A DNA stretch of 45,329 bases from Tetragenococcus sp041859945 (GCA_041859945.1 JBFLGC010000019.1:1-45329); one strand, 5' to 3'. Positions 30,697 through 40,001 are shown, counted from the stretch's first letter. Notes: generated from the letters alone by a model not told the origin. Made by a program: numbers and translations.

Positions 30697-33600
30697 GTGT
30701 ATTTAAAACGAATGGAAATAGCGGGGTTCAAATCGTTTGCTGATCGAACGGTCATTGATTTTGAAAATCAGGTGACCGCGATCGTGGGCCCTAATGGTAG
30801 TGGAAAAAGTAATATCACCGAAGCCATCCGTTGGGTGCTAGGGGAGCAGTCGGCCAAAAATTTACGTGGTGGTAAGATGCCGGACGTGATCTTTGCCGGT
30901 TCTGATTCACGCAAACCGTTAAACATTGCGGAAGTGACGATCATTTTAGACAATGCTGATCATTATTTACCGCTTGATTACAGCGAGATCAGTGTCACAC
31001 GGCGTTTACGTCGGACCGGTGAAAGTGATTTTTATTTAAACAAACAAGCTTGTCGCCTGCGTGATATCCAGGAGTTATTCATGGACTCTGGCCTAGGCAA
31101 GGAATCTTTCTCTATTATTTCTCAAGGCAAGGTCGAAGCGATCTTTAGTAGTAAGCCGGAAGATCGGCGCGGGATCTTTGAAGAAGCGGCCGGCGTTTTG
31201 AAATATAAACAACGCAAAAAGCAAGCCGAACAAAAATTGTTCGAAACAGCCGATAATTTGGATCGTGTCCAAGATATCATTTATGAATTGGCCGATCAAT
31301 TGGAGCCTTTGACAGACCAAAAGAAGACAGCAGAGCAATATTTAGCTTTGAAAGAAAACTTAGCTGAAATCGATGTCTCCTATACGGTGGCAGAAATGCA
31401 AGAAGCCAAGCAAATTTTTGCTGAAAGTTCGGCTGCTTGGGAAGAGTTGGAAAAAGTCGGAGCTGAGCTGACAAGACAAATCGCTCATAAAGAAAAGGAT
31501 ATTCAAAACAAACGGCAGCGTCGTAGTGAACTCGATGATATGCTTGAATCTGGCAATCAAGATCAAATACGGGTCGTTGAAGCTTTAAAACAAGCAGAAG
31601 GACAACGCGAAGTCTTATTGGAGCGCTCGAAACATACACAAAAAAGTAGTGCTGAATATCAAGAAAGCTTAACGGCCATTGAAGAAAAACTAGCTGATTT
31701 AGACGATGAAAAGAGTCAGTTGATCGCCCAATTATCAAAGAAAAATGGGGCCATCCAAGAACTTGAAAAAAAACAAGAGCAAACGCAAGCAGAGTTAGCG
31801 AAGTATCAAAAGTCCGCCAAAGAATTAATGGAAGATTTACGGAGTCAGTACGTCGATAAACTGCAAGAACAGGCGGAAAATCGGAACGAGCGAAAGAATT
31901 TAGAGCGCCAGTACGAACAAGTTATGGCGCGCAATCAACATAGTTTGCAGAAAAAAGTCCGCTTAAAAGCAGAACTGAACGAAAAAAAAGCGCAACTTGA
32001 AAAACTCCAGACGCAAGCAGTCACTTTGCACGCTGAGCTAGCTGAACAACGTCAAAACTATGTACAAACTACAGCAAGGACCAAGAAAAACCAACAAGAA
32101 CATCAAACGAGCCAACAAAAGATGTATCGTTTGATGAACGAACGCCAACAGATCCAAGCTCGGATCAAAAGTTTGCAAGAGATCCAAGAAAATTATAGTG
32201 GCTTTTACCAAGGCGTACGAGCTATTTTACAAAAGCGTGACCAGTTATCTGGAATCGTGGGTGCGGTGGCGGAAGTGATCGAAGTGCCGGCAGATTATAC
32301 ACTGGCTATGGAAACAGCGCTCGGAGCTGCCGCTCAACATTTGATCGTTGCAAGTGAGGCGGATGCGCGCCAAGCCATCACCTATTTGAAACAGCAACGT
32401 GCCGGCCGCGCGACTTTTTTACCATTGACAACGATCAAAAGTCGACAACTGTCGCCAACAGTCCGTAACCAAGCGCAAGGTATCGCAGGTTTCATTGGGG
32501 TCGCTAGTGATTTGGTGACTTTTTCAGAAACGGTTCGGACTGTCGTTGAAAATCTGTTAGGCACAACTTTGATTGCTGAAGATTTAGATAGTGCCAATGC
32601 TTTAGCACGGACGGTCAATTATCGTTATCGGGTCGTTTCTCTGGAAGGCGATGTGATGAATGCGGGGGGATCGATGACTGGCGGTGCCACCAAACGCGGC
32701 AATCAAGGAAATCTATTTAGTCAATCACATGAACTAGAAGCTTTGAAAGAGCAAAGTACCCGTTTTGACAAACGACTGCAAGCCACGGAACATCAAGTCC
32801 AACAATTTGACCAAGCGCTCAAAGAAGGTCAGAAAACTTTGGAAAGTTTACGCGAAGCCGGCGAAAAAATGCGGTTGCGTGAACAAAATATAGGCAATCA
32901 GGTCCAAAATTTACAAGAAGCCTACGAGCGTCTCCAAAAAGAACAAAAAGCTTTGGATTATGAAACCCGTGATGTCGATGAATTCTTAGAAAATTATGAA
33001 GAACAAAAAAATGAGCTCGAAGCAAAACGCCAAGAAATCGATCGTATTTTGGCGCAAACCGACCAAGAGATCCATGACTTGGATGTTAAAGAAGATCTGC
33101 TCACGGAAAAACGAAACGATCTGACCCAAGCCTTGGCTGAATTGAAGGCGGAGCTTGCTGTCGATAAAGAACAAGCCACGCACCTCAAACAACAGATCCA
33201 AATTTGTGATCAAAACCAAAAGGAACAAACTGCTCGCAAAGAGTCCCTGGCCCGGCAGCTGCAAGCCTTATCGACGGACTTTTCGGATCATGAGCTGAAC
33301 GAAACGAGCTTGAAAAAACAAGTGGCTGACCTGGGGGCTCGTAAGGAGCAATTGCAAGAGGCCTTACAAGCGATCCGAAAAGAACGCTATGAGATCCAAC
33401 AAAAGATCAGCCAAATGGATGCTGAATTGAGTCAATTACATGAAGTACAAAAGCAAAAAATAGGTGAAAAGACGCATGTCGAAGTTGAAAAAAATCGCGC
33501 GGAGATTTTATTAGACAATCGTTTGCAATATCTACAAGAAGAATATCATTTGACTTTCGAAGCCGCGCAAAGGAAGTGCGGGCCAGTCACCAAAGATCCA

Positions 33601-34281
33601 GCGGTAAAAGTTGAGATTCAAAATTTGCGCCGTAAAATCGAAGCCTTAGGGCCGGTCAATTTGAATGCCATTGAGCAATTTGAGCAAGTCAATGAGCGCT
33701 ATTTATTTCTGAGTGGGCAACGTGATGATCTCCTATCGGCCAAAGAGCAACTTTTTCATACTATGTCAGAAATGGACGAAGAAGTGAAGACACGCTTTGA
33801 AGAAACCTTTACGGCGATCCGCGAAGAATTTAAGATGGTCTTTCCCAACATGTTTGGTGGTGGTCGGGCCGAACTTATCTTGACTGATCCGCATGATCTC
33901 CTAAATACTGGCATCGAGATCGAAGCCCAGCCGCCAGGTAAAAAATTGCAAAGTTTGAGCCTGCTTTCTGGCGGCGAACGAGCACTGACAGCGATCGCCT
34001 TACTGTTTTCGATCATTCAAGTACGACCGGTGCCATTTTGCGTGTTGGATGAAGTGGAGGCAGCTTTGGATGAAGCCAATGTGTTGCGCTTTGGCAATTA
34101 CTTGCAATCCTTCCAAAATGATACCCAGTTTATCGTGGTCACTCATCGTAAAGGCACGATGGAAGCTGCTGATGTTTTGTACGGGGTTACGATGGAGGAG
34201 TCCGGTGTTTCGAAGATCGTTTCGGTCAAATTAGAAGAAATTTCCGATAGCGGACAAATCAATGCGCAAGAAGCGCTATGA
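30697..34281 (+). CDS. smc: Chromosome partition protein Smc
   Basis: The ATPase of bacterial condensin, which organises and segregates the chromosome with ScpA and ScpB. 1194 residues, GTG start 13 bases after rnc. Walker A GPNGSGKSN (residues 31-39) and signature-like GLGKESF region in the N-terminal head; long coiled coils rich in E, K and Q (about 170-500 and 680-1020); hinge (about 505-675) with the glycine-rich MNAGGSMTGGA; C-terminal head with LLSGGERALTAIALLF and Walker B PFCVLDEVEAALDEAN. All ATPase motifs are intact and the length is normal. Confidence 0.98.
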   Translation: MYLKRMEIAGFKSFADRTVIDFENQVTAIVGPNGSGKSNITEAIRWVLGEQSAKNLRGGKMPDVIFAGSDSRKPLNIAEVTIILDNADHYLPLDYSEISVTRRLRRTGESDFYLNKQACRLRDIQELFMDSGLGKESFSIISQGKVEAIFSSKPEDRRGIFEEAAGVLKYKQRKKQAEQKLFETADNLDRVQDIIYELADQLEPLTDQKKTAEQYLALKENLAEIDVSYTVAEMQEAKQIFAESSAAWEELEKVGAELTRQIAHKEKDIQNKRQRRSELDDMLESGNQDQIRVVEALKQAEGQREVLLERSKHTQKSSAEYQESLTAIEEKLADLDDEKSQLIAQLSKKNGAIQELEKKQEQTQAELAKYQKSAKELMEDLRSQYVDKLQEQAENRNERKNLERQYEQVMARNQHSLQKKVRLKAELNEKKAQLEKLQTQAVTLHAELAEQRQNYVQTTARTKKNQQEHQTSQQKMYRLMNERQQIQARIKSLQEIQENYSGFYQGVRAILQKRDQLSGIVGAVAEVIEVPADYTLAMETALGAAAQHLIVASEADARQAITYLKQQRAGRATFLPLTTIKSRQLSPTVRNQAQGIAGFIGVASDLVTFSETVRTVVENLLGTTLIAEDLDSANALARTVNYRYRVVSLEGDVMNAGGSMTGGATKRGNQGNLFSQSHELEALKEQSTRFDKRLQATEHQVQQFDQALKEGQKTLESLREAGEKMRLREQNIGNQVQNLQEAYERLQKEQKALDYETRDVDEFLENYEEQKNELEAKRQEIDRILAQTDQEIHDLDVKEDLLTEKRNDLTQALAELKAELAVDKEQATHLKQQIQICDQNQKEQTARKESLARQLQALSTDFSDHELNETSLKKQVADLGARKEQLQEALQAIRKERYEIQQKISQMDAELSQLHEVQKQKIGEKTHVEVEKNRAEILLDNRLQYLQEEYHLTFEAAQRKCGPVTKDPAVKVEIQNLRRKIEALGPVNLNAIEQFEQVNERYLFLSGQRDDLLSAKEQLFHTMSEMDEEVKTRFEETFTAIREEFKMVFPNMFGGGRAELILTDPHDLLNTGIEIEAQPPGKKLQSLSLLSGGERALTAIALLFSIIQVRPVPFCVLDEVEAALDEANVLRFGNYLQSFQNDTQFIVVTHRKGTMEAADVLYGVTMEESGVSKIVSVKLEEISDSGQINAQEAL

Positions 34282-34294
34282 ATAGGAGAATGAA

Positions 34295-35104
34295 ATGATA
34301 AAATTAGTGGCCATTGATTTAGACGGCACGCTTTTAAATGATAAGAAAGAAATCTCAACTAGAAATCAAGCTGCTTTAAAAAAAGCAAAAGCGCTAGGCG
34401 TAAAAGTCGTGATCACGACAGGTCGGCCGTTACGTGGCATCCGGCCCTTTTTGAAGACTTTAGAATTAGAAGAAACGGGCGACTATAGCATTACTTTTAA
34501 TGGTGGTTTGGTTCAAAAAAATGATACGGGGCAAGTGATGGATAAAGCAGCCCTGAGTTTTACTGAAGTCAAGGAACTAATCGAGCTGGCCCGTTTTCTT
34601 GATTTGCCATTAGATATTTTGTCAGATGATATCGTTTTGCAAGTAACGACTTCTAAAGAGCATCGGTCGATTTATGATCAGCTGAATCCACTCCTGATTT
34701 TTGAGTCGGTCGCGGAGTCTGAATTGGTCGCGGAGCGTTTATATAACAAAGCTGTTGTTGCCTATCCAGAAGGTTTTTTGGATCAACAAATCGCTTTGAT
34801 ACCAGAAACCGTGCAGGACCGTTTTGAAGTCATCAAGTCGCGGAAGAACTTATTAGAATTTATGCCAAAAGGGATCGATAAAGCCTATGGGATTTCTTTA
34901 TTGATCAAGCAACTCGGTATAAAGCCTGACGAAGTAATGGCTTTTGGCGATGAAGAAAATGATTTGCCGATGATCGAATTTGCTGGTGTGGGCGTGGCTA
35001 TGGGCAATGCCATTGCTGCTGTCAAAGCGGCAGCCGATCTTATCACGGTGACTAACGAAAAAGACGGCGTAGCGAAAGTAATTGAAGATCTGATCTTAAA
35101 CTGA
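34295..35104 (+). CDS. Cof-type HAD-superfamily sugar-phosphate phosphatase
   Basis: A 269-residue HAD hydrolase of the Cof/YidA branch, ATG after TAGGAG. The nucleophile motif IDLDGTLL gives D8 and D10; motif II is ITTGRPLRG; motif III/IV is the lysine of GIDKAYG and GDEENDLPMI. The C2B-type cap lies between about 85 and 190. Family members act on small phosphorylated metabolites such as sugar phosphates or FMN; the substrate cannot be told from sequence. It is placed between smc and ftsY and is likely cotranscribed with them. Confidence 0.88.
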   Translation: MIKLVAIDLDGTLLNDKKEISTRNQAALKKAKALGVKVVITTGRPLRGIRPFLKTLELEETGDYSITFNGGLVQKNDTGQVMDKAALSFTEVKELIELARFLDLPLDILSDDIVLQVTTSKEHRSIYDQLNPLLIFESVAESELVAERLYNKAVVAYPEGFLDQQIALIPETVQDRFEVIKSRKNLLEFMPKGIDKAYGISLLIKQLGIKPDEVMAFGDEENDLPMIEFAGVGVAMGNAIAAVKAAADLITVTNEKDGVAKVIEDLILN

Positions 35105-35118
35105 AAGGGGGATATGAA

Positions 35119-36330
35119 ATGGGACTTTTTGATAAAATCAAACAGGCCTTTAGTAAAGAGCAAGAAGAAACAACGGAAGTAAAAGAAACGCCAGAAATCG
35201 ATGCAGAAGCAACTTCTGAAGAACCAGTAGCTGAAAGTGATCAAGCAGATGAACCGGCGGAAACTGTTGGATGCGAGGATCTAGACGAAGCTAAAGCAAC
35301 TGAAGAAAGTCAAGTTGAAACTGAAGTTGAAAGTTCTGAAGTAGGCCCTGAACCACTTGATCAAGCCACTGAAGGAAATGAAGTTGAAACAGGTGCTCAA
35401 GAAAAATATGACAAAGGCCTGACAAAAACACGCAAGACTTTCAAAGAACGGATGAATGAACTCTTTGCTAATTTTCGGACGGTCGATGAAGACTTTTTTG
35501 AAGAAGTCGAAGAAACATTGATCGGAGCTGACGTTGGTTTTGAGACTTCGATGAAGATCGCTGATGAATTGCGCCAAGAAGTCAAATTAAAAAATGCCAA
35601 AAAACCAGCCGCCGTGCAAAATACCATTATCGAAAAATTAGTCGACTTATATGAAGCAGAAGGCGTCGATGAAGTCAATGAGATCAACTATCAAAAAGAC
35701 GGCTTGACGGTCCTACTTTTTGTCGGTGTCAACGGGACTGGCAAAACGACGAGTATCGGTAAACTTGCCCATCAGTTGAAAGCAGAAGGCAAAAAAGTCA
35801 TGCTGGCGGCAGCAGACACTTTTCGAGCAGGTGCTATCGACCAGTTGGTGGTTTGGGGCGATCGTTCCGCTGTTGAAGTCGTCCGTGGCAAAGCAGGTGG
35901 GGATCCGGCCGCTGTCGTTTATGATGCCATGGTACGTGCCCAAGCAGAAGCCGTGGATGTCTTATTGATCGATACCGCTGGCCGTTTGCAAAATAAAGTC
36001 AATTTAATGAATGAATTGGATAAGATCAATCGGGTGATTAAACGCGTCGATCCAACTGCACCTCATGAAGTGCTATTGGTCGTGGATGCCACTACAGGCC
36101 AAAATGCTATGAATCAAGCCAAGCAGTTCAAAGAAACGACCAATGTTTCAGGCCTTGTCTTGACGAAATTAGACGGGACTGCAAAAGGTGGTATCGTTCT
36201 TGCCATCAGAAACGAACTCCATTTACCAGTGAAGTTGGTCGGTTTGGGCGAAGGCATCGACGATCTGGAAACGTTCGATCCCAATCAATTTGTTATTGGT
36301 TTATTTAAAGACCTATTACAAGCTGAATAA
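35119..36330 (+). CDS. ftsY: Signal recognition particle receptor FtsY
   Basis: GTPase that docks the SRP-ribosome complex to SecY. 403 residues, ATG after AAAGGGGG. Residues 1-100 form a very acidic, Glu-rich A region with an N-terminal amphipathic stretch (MGLFDKIKQAFSKEQ) that binds the membrane. The NG domain follows: P-loop GVNGTGKTT near 204, ADTFRAGAID, DTAGRLQNK, and TKLDGTAKGG. Last gene of the rnc unit; a strong terminator follows. Confidence 0.97.
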   Translation: MGLFDKIKQAFSKEQEETTEVKETPEIDAEATSEEPVAESDQADEPAETVGCEDLDEAKATEESQVETEVESSEVGPEPLDQATEGNEVETGAQEKYDKGLTKTRKTFKERMNELFANFRTVDEDFFEEVEETLIGADVGFETSMKIADELRQEVKLKNAKKPAAVQNTIIEKLVDLYEAEGVDEVNEINYQKDGLTVLLFVGVNGTGKTTSIGKLAHQLKAEGKKVMLAAADTFRAGAIDQLVVWGDRSAVEVVRGKAGGDPAAVVYDAMVRAQAEAVDVLLIDTAGRLQNKVNLMNELDKINRVIKRVDPTAPHEVLLVVDATTGQNAMNQAKQFKETTNVSGLVLTKLDGTAKGGIVLAIRNELHLPVKLVGLGEGIDDLETFDPNQFVIGLFKDLLQAE

Positions 36331-36380
36331 AAAACTTCCGGAAAAAGCGGACTTACTACTTTTTTCGGAAGTTTTTCTTT
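36329..36380 (+). terminator. Terminator of ftsY
   Basis: Stem ACTTCCG/CGGAAGT (36334-36340 with 36366-36372), extended by the flanking A/T runs and inward by GAAAAAG (36341-36347) with 36359-36365. It ends in a T-rich tail and may work in both directions. Confidence 0.85.
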
Positions 36381-36960
36381 GACTATTAAGGCAGTATATA
36401 TTCCGGCAGTATTTAAAACTTGATGTATCCATCCATCTTATTAGGGCGAACAAGTACTTGAGAGTTAAGAAAGTACCAAGCAGATGAAATGAATGATCTA
36501 TGCAGATTTTTAAAGAAATGTGGAGGAAGAAATGAAGTTTTTTCTCCACAAATGGTAGCAAAGGATCATTTTAGAACCCCGTATGAAAGATATATGTGCA
36601 AAATGGCGAGAAAAGTTTGTTGCCAATACAAGAAGGGCAAACTTGGCAAGGGAAGCGGTGGTTGCCAATACAAGAAGGACAAACTTGGCAAGGAAAGCGA
36701 TGGTTGCCAATACAAGAAGGATAAACTTGGCAAGGCAAGAGGTGGTTGCCAATACAAGAAAGGCAAACTTGGCAAGGCAAGTGCGAGTTTTTCCTTCAAG
36801 CAAGAAAGCGACGATTTTTTTGATAACAAAGTTGATCATAGAAATGTTGATATAAAAGGATGTCGAAAAAGGGAATTGGACGTCCTATTAGGGCGTAAAC
36901 AAACCGAGGAGACATTAGGGCCTAAAGTCACCACCGATTTACGATTTAAAGTGACTTTTA
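36381..36960. other. Gene-poor gap between ftsY and the feo operon
   Basis: About 580 bases between convergent genes with no supported gene. Open frames up to 212 codons cross it, but they have no ribosome binding site and exist because the 42-bp repeats keep several frames open. Apart from the repeat array at 36620-36787, the sequence is AT-rich with short repeated words (TATTAGGGCG near 36438 and 36887). Confidence 0.6.
36620..36787. repeat. Array of four 42-bp hairpin repeats (family B)
   Basis: TTGCCAA starts at 36620, 36662, 36704 and 36746, a constant 42-base step. Each is matched 23 bases later by TTGGCAA, forming a 7-bp stem with a 16-base loop that contains TACAAGAA. The arms are identical in all four copies while the region between hairpins varies (GGGAAGCGGTGG, GGAAAGCGATGG and similar). 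The sequence is unrelated to family A at 11626, but the period and the position in a convergent gap are the same. Translation in one frame gives 14-residue repeats (VANTRRTNLARKAM); I do not consider it coding. Confidence 0.85.
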
Positions 36961-36962
36961 GC

Positions 36963-36993
36963 AAAAAAACATCCGCCAATTTCTTGACGGATG
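36963..36993 (-). terminator. Terminator of the feo operon
   Basis: Stem CATCCG/CGGATG (36970-36975 with 36988-36993), followed on the minus strand by seven T at 36963-36969. It is just past the stop codon of the small FeoB-associated gene. Confidence 0.8.
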
Positions 36994-37001
36994 AGTTTGA
37001 T

Positions 37002-37145
37002 TTATTTAGGGGCTTTTTTTGGTTCTATGGCACAATTACAACTGGTCCCACAGTCTTCGCAATGGCCTTTACCTTTCACGATACGGTAAATAGCGAAGCC
37101 CGCACTGCCAAAAATCAAAATGCTTAAAATGATTGTTGCTAACAT
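37002..37145 (-). CDS. FeoB-associated cysteine-rich membrane protein
   Basis: A 47-codon gene, ATG at 37145 to TAA at 37002-37004. It begins MLATIILSILIFGSAGFAIY, one hydrophobic membrane segment, followed by a short basic stretch and four cysteines, C29, C32, C36 and C38 (HCEDCGTSCNC). This is the pattern of the FeoB-associated family PF12669, usually encoded right after feoB. It lies 18 bases after the feoB stop, before the terminator. The ribosome binding site is weak (AAGAAGAT). The cysteines could bind iron or zinc or take part in electron transfer; the exact role is unknown. Confidence 0.85.
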   Translation of the reverse strand: MLATIILSILIFGSAGFAIYRIVKGKGHCEDCGTSCNCAIEPKKAPK

Positions 37146-37163
37146 ATAAATTATCTTCTTTCT

Positions 37164-39305
37164 TTATAAAGTCGAAGTGAGCGGAACTTCAAGGTTGGTG
37201 CGGTGTTCACGACGAACGATGGCATAAATCATACCAGCTAAAACGATCGTAGCGACGAGGGTGCCCAAGCTTAGGGGAGCTCCTTCAAAGATCACGTGGC
37301 CAAATTGATAGACCACCAGGCTTACAGCATAGGCTAAGCCACATTGATAACCGATCGCCAGCCAAGTCCATTTGGCATTGCCCATTTCCCGATGGATCGC
37401 ACCGATCGCAGCAAAGCAAGGCGCGCAAAGCAAATTAAAGATCAAAAAGGAATAAGCTGAGACCGCGGTATAGTCCGTTTGTAGCAGTTGCCAGATTTCT
37501 TGGCCATCTTCGGAAATATCAGCGAGATTGCCATACAAGATGCCAAAGGTCCCGATTACGTTTTCTTTAGCAACGAGGCCTGTGATGGTGGCCACGGCAC
37601 CTTTCCAGTGTCCCCAACCCAGGGGGATGAACAAGGGCGCGATTAAACGACCGAAAGCGGCCAAAATGCTTTGGTCTTCGGCAACGGCTTGAAGGCGGAA
37701 GTTGTAAGACGATGTGAACCAAATCAAAATACAGGAAACAAAAATGATCGTACCGGCTTTTTTCACGAAAGCTCTGGCACGCGTATAGGTTTGAAACAAG
37801 ACATTTTTGACTTGTGGAAAGTGATAGGCCGGCAGTTCCATGATAAATGGGGCTGGATCCCCACTAAAAAGCTTGGTCTTCTTCAAGGCGATCCCCGATA
37901 AGACAATAGCCGTGATCCCGACAAAATAAGCCGAGGGTGCGACCCAAGAACTATGGGGGAAAAAGGCGCCCGCAATCAAAGCAATGATGGGCAGCTTGGC
38001 CGAACAAGGCATGAAAGTCGTGACCATGACCGTAAGCTTACGGTCTTTTTCATTTTCTATGGTCCGGCTAGCCATGACACCAGGGACCCCACAACCTGTA
38101 GCGATAAGCATAGGGATAAAGGATTTGCCAGATAAGCCAAACTTGCGGAAAAGTCGGTCCATGACAAAGGCGATCCGGGCCATGTAGCCACAATCTTCCA
38201 AAATAGCTAGACATAAGAACAAGACGATCAATTGTGGTAAAAAGCCCAAAACGGCACCGATGCCGGCGATGATCCCATCTAAGATCAAAGCTTGCATCCA
38301 ACTGGCCACGTTCCAAGAAACGAGCAAGTTTTCAACGGTCGTAGGGATCCATTCCCCAAATAAAACATCATTGATCCAATCAGTGCCGATCGTGCCGACT
38401 GTTTGGATGGCTAAATAATAAATGACCCACATAACGATGGCAAAAATCGGTAAGGCCAAGAAACGATTGGTCACGATCCGATCGATCTTATCGCTGATAT
38501 TCATTTCGAAGTCGCTTTTTTTGACGGTACATAAAGCGACTAAGCGTGTGATGAATTCATAGCGCGCATTGATCAGGATCGCGTCGCTTTGATCTTGAAA
38601 GACTTTTTCGGTGATTTGAATGATCTCGTCGACTTCTTGCCGATCTTTTTCATTTAAAGCGACTTGTTCGTAGGCGAGGGAATCTTTTTCAAAAAACTTG
38701 ACGGCATACCAACGCACTTGATTTTCGGCCACATAAGGCGAAAGGACTGCGGCGATATCGGCCAAAGCAACTTCCAACCGTTCATCATAGCTAGGATAGG
38801 CCGGCTTTTTAGCTTGCGTGCATTCCTTCAAAGCAGTCTCAGTCAAATCATTGAGGCCCGTTTTCTTTAAGGCACTCATGCCAACGACCGGGATCCCTAG
38901 GCCATAAGCTAATTTATCGATATTGATGGTAAAACCAGTCTTTTTAATGACATCCATCATGTTAAGTCCCATGACCACTGGCAGGCCCGTTTCTAATAAT
39001 TGCAGAGTCAGGTAAAGATTACGTTCCAAATTACTAGCATCGACGATATCTAAAATGACATCGGGGTGCTGCTCAAGCAAAAACTCTTGAGTGATCACTT
39101 CTTCAGGTGTGTAAGGGGACAAAGAATAGGTCCCTGGCAAATCTTGAATAACGACGCCTTTATTTTTTTTCAAAAAACCTGATTTACGTTCGATAGTAAC
39201 CCCCGGCCAGTTGCCGACATATTGGTTGGAACCAGTCAGATGATTGAAAGTGCTGGTTTTACCACTATTGGGATTTCCAGCTAGAGCAAGTTGTGTTTGC
39301 GCCAT
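37164..39305 (-). CDS. feoB: Ferrous iron transport protein B
   Basis: A 713-residue GTPase-permease that imports Fe(II). The cytosolic G domain has G1 GNPNSGKTST (10-19), G3 DLPGTYSLSPYTPEE and G4 NMMD; a helical switch region follows to about 270. The membrane part has two Gate motifs, with LPIIALIAGAFFP and the CGVPGVMASRTIENEKDRK loop. The start overlaps the feoA stop by one base. AAGGAG lies 8 bases upstream. Regulated as part of the Fur-controlled operon. Confidence 0.96.
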   Translation of the reverse strand: MAQTQLALAGNPNSGKTSTFNHLTGSNQYVGNWPGVTIERKSGFLKKNKGVVIQDLPGTYSLSPYTPEEVITQEFLLEQHPDVILDIVDASNLERNLYLTLQLLETGLPVVMGLNMMDVIKKTGFTINIDKLAYGLGIPVVGMSALKKTGLNDLTETALKECTQAKKPAYPSYDERLEVALADIAAVLSPYVAENQVRWYAVKFFEKDSLAYEQVALNEKDRQEVDEIIQITEKVFQDQSDAILINARYEFITRLVALCTVKKSDFEMNISDKIDRIVTNRFLALPIFAIVMWVIYYLAIQTVGTIGTDWINDVLFGEWIPTTVENLLVSWNVASWMQALILDGIIAGIGAVLGFLPQLIVLFLCLAILEDCGYMARIAFVMDRLFRKFGLSGKSFIPMLIATGCGVPGVMASRTIENEKDRKLTVMVTTFMPCSAKLPIIALIAGAFFPHSSWVAPSAYFVGITAIVLSGIALKKTKLFSGDPAPFIMELPAYHFPQVKNVLFQTYTRARAFVKKAGTIIFVSCILIWFTSSYNFRLQAVAEDQSILAAFGRLIAPLFIPLGWGHWKGAVATITGLVAKENVIGTFGILYGNLADISEDGQEIWQLLQTDYTAVSAYSFLIFNLLCAPCFAAIGAIHREMGNAKWTWLAIGYQCGLAYAVSLVVYQFGHVIFEGAPLSLGTLVATIVLAGMIYAIVRREHRTNLEVPLTSTL

Positions 39306-39772
39306 TAGTAAGTCTCCTTTTCGATCAAAATAAAGGCCGCTTCATCTTTTCTTAAAGTCAATTCATAGCCGCGGATCGTGATCTCAATCGGATCACCGAG
39401 CGGAGCCACTTTTTTGACTTTGACAGAAACATTTTTGGTGACGCCCATGTCCATCAGACGTCTTCTGATGGCTCCTTCGCCGTAAATCGATACGACCTGG
39501 CCTGACTCACCGGCTCTTAACTGGTCCAATGAAAGCCATTCACCGTGAGTCGTTACTTCGACGACTTTGATTTGGGCGATCATGGCTTTCTCAAGGGCGA
39601 TGCGACTATGCTGCAACATCACGATCCCATTTTTATCGTCTAGGCTTAACAAGGCAATACGGTTACCGGTCAAGATCCCTAAGTCATGCAGATGTTTTTT
39701 GGATTCGGGTGAGGCGTCGACTGCTTGGATCTGATAAATTTGATTTTTGGGAACTTCGGTCAAAGCTTGCAT
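39305..39772 (-). CDS. feoA: FeoA protein with two FeoA domains
   Basis: A 155-residue protein. The usual FeoA is about 75-85 residues with one SH3-like domain. Here there are two: residues 5-73 (LHDLGILTGNRIALLS) and 78-152 (RRLMDMGVTKNVSVKVKKVAPLGDPIEITIRGYELTLRKDEA), the second closer to canonical FeoA. FeoA is thought to bind FeoB and aid Fe(II) uptake. First gene of the operon, behind a strong promoter and Fur box; GAAGGA precedes the ATG. Confidence 0.93.
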   Translation of the reverse strand: MQALTEVPKNQIYQIQAVDASPESKKHLHDLGILTGNRIALLSLDDKNGIVMLQHSRIALEKAMIAQIKVVEVTTHGEWLSLDQLRAGESGQVVSIYGEGAIRRRLMDMGVTKNVSVKVKKVAPLGDPIEITIRGYELTLRKDEAAFILIEKETY

Positions 39773-39816
39773 ATGCGTCCTTCTTTTTCAAAGCGATTTG
39801 TGATTCTAATTGCAAT

Positions 39817-39831
39817 TGATAATCATTGTCA
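39817..39831. promoter_or_regulatory. Fur box of the feo operon
   Basis: TGATAATCATTGTCA matches the 7-1-7 Fur consensus TGATAATNATTATCA at all but one position. It lies directly downstream of the -10 box on the minus strand, over the expected transcription start. Iron-loaded Fur should repress the operon. Confidence 0.85.
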
Positions 39832-39833
39832 TT

Positions 39834-39862
39834 AGAATAACGCAATAAAGCGCTAATGTCAA
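39834..39862 (-). promoter_or_regulatory. Promoter of the feo operon
   Basis: On the minus strand, TTGACA (39857-39862), a 17-base spacer and TATTCT (39834-39839). The transcript would begin near 39828, inside the Fur box, with a leader of about 55 bases. Confidence 0.85.
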
Positions 39863-39957
39863 TGAGTTTTACTAAAATGTATAAAATTCACAAATCAAAT
39901 TTTTATCACAATCCCTTTATTGATAGAAACAAAAAACAGCCCAATTTTTACTTTCTC

Positions 39958-39966
39958 TGGTATAAT
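39958..39966 (+). promoter_or_regulatory. Promoter of gshF (extended -10)
   Basis: TGG followed by TATAAT at 39961-39966. No good -35 hexamer is seen at the right distance, so it would rely on the extended -10. It is divergent from the feo promoter about 100 bases away. Confidence 0.6.
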
Positions 39967-40001
39967 GTTTCTAGTAAATGACTAGAAAAGGAGATCTTTT
40001 G

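Noticed and set aside
36620..36787. Possible CRISPR array.
   Set aside because: The whole 42-bp unit is repeated, with no unique spacers of constant length, no leader, and no cas genes nearby. The same applies to 11626-11791.
36489..37127. A 212-codon plus-strand frame with GCQYKKDKLGK repeats, and a 90-codon frame with VANTRR repeats.
   Set aside because: There is no ribosome binding site, the frame crosses the feo terminator, and its 3' end runs antisense to the FeoB-associated gene. Several frames over the repeats are open for the same numerical reason.
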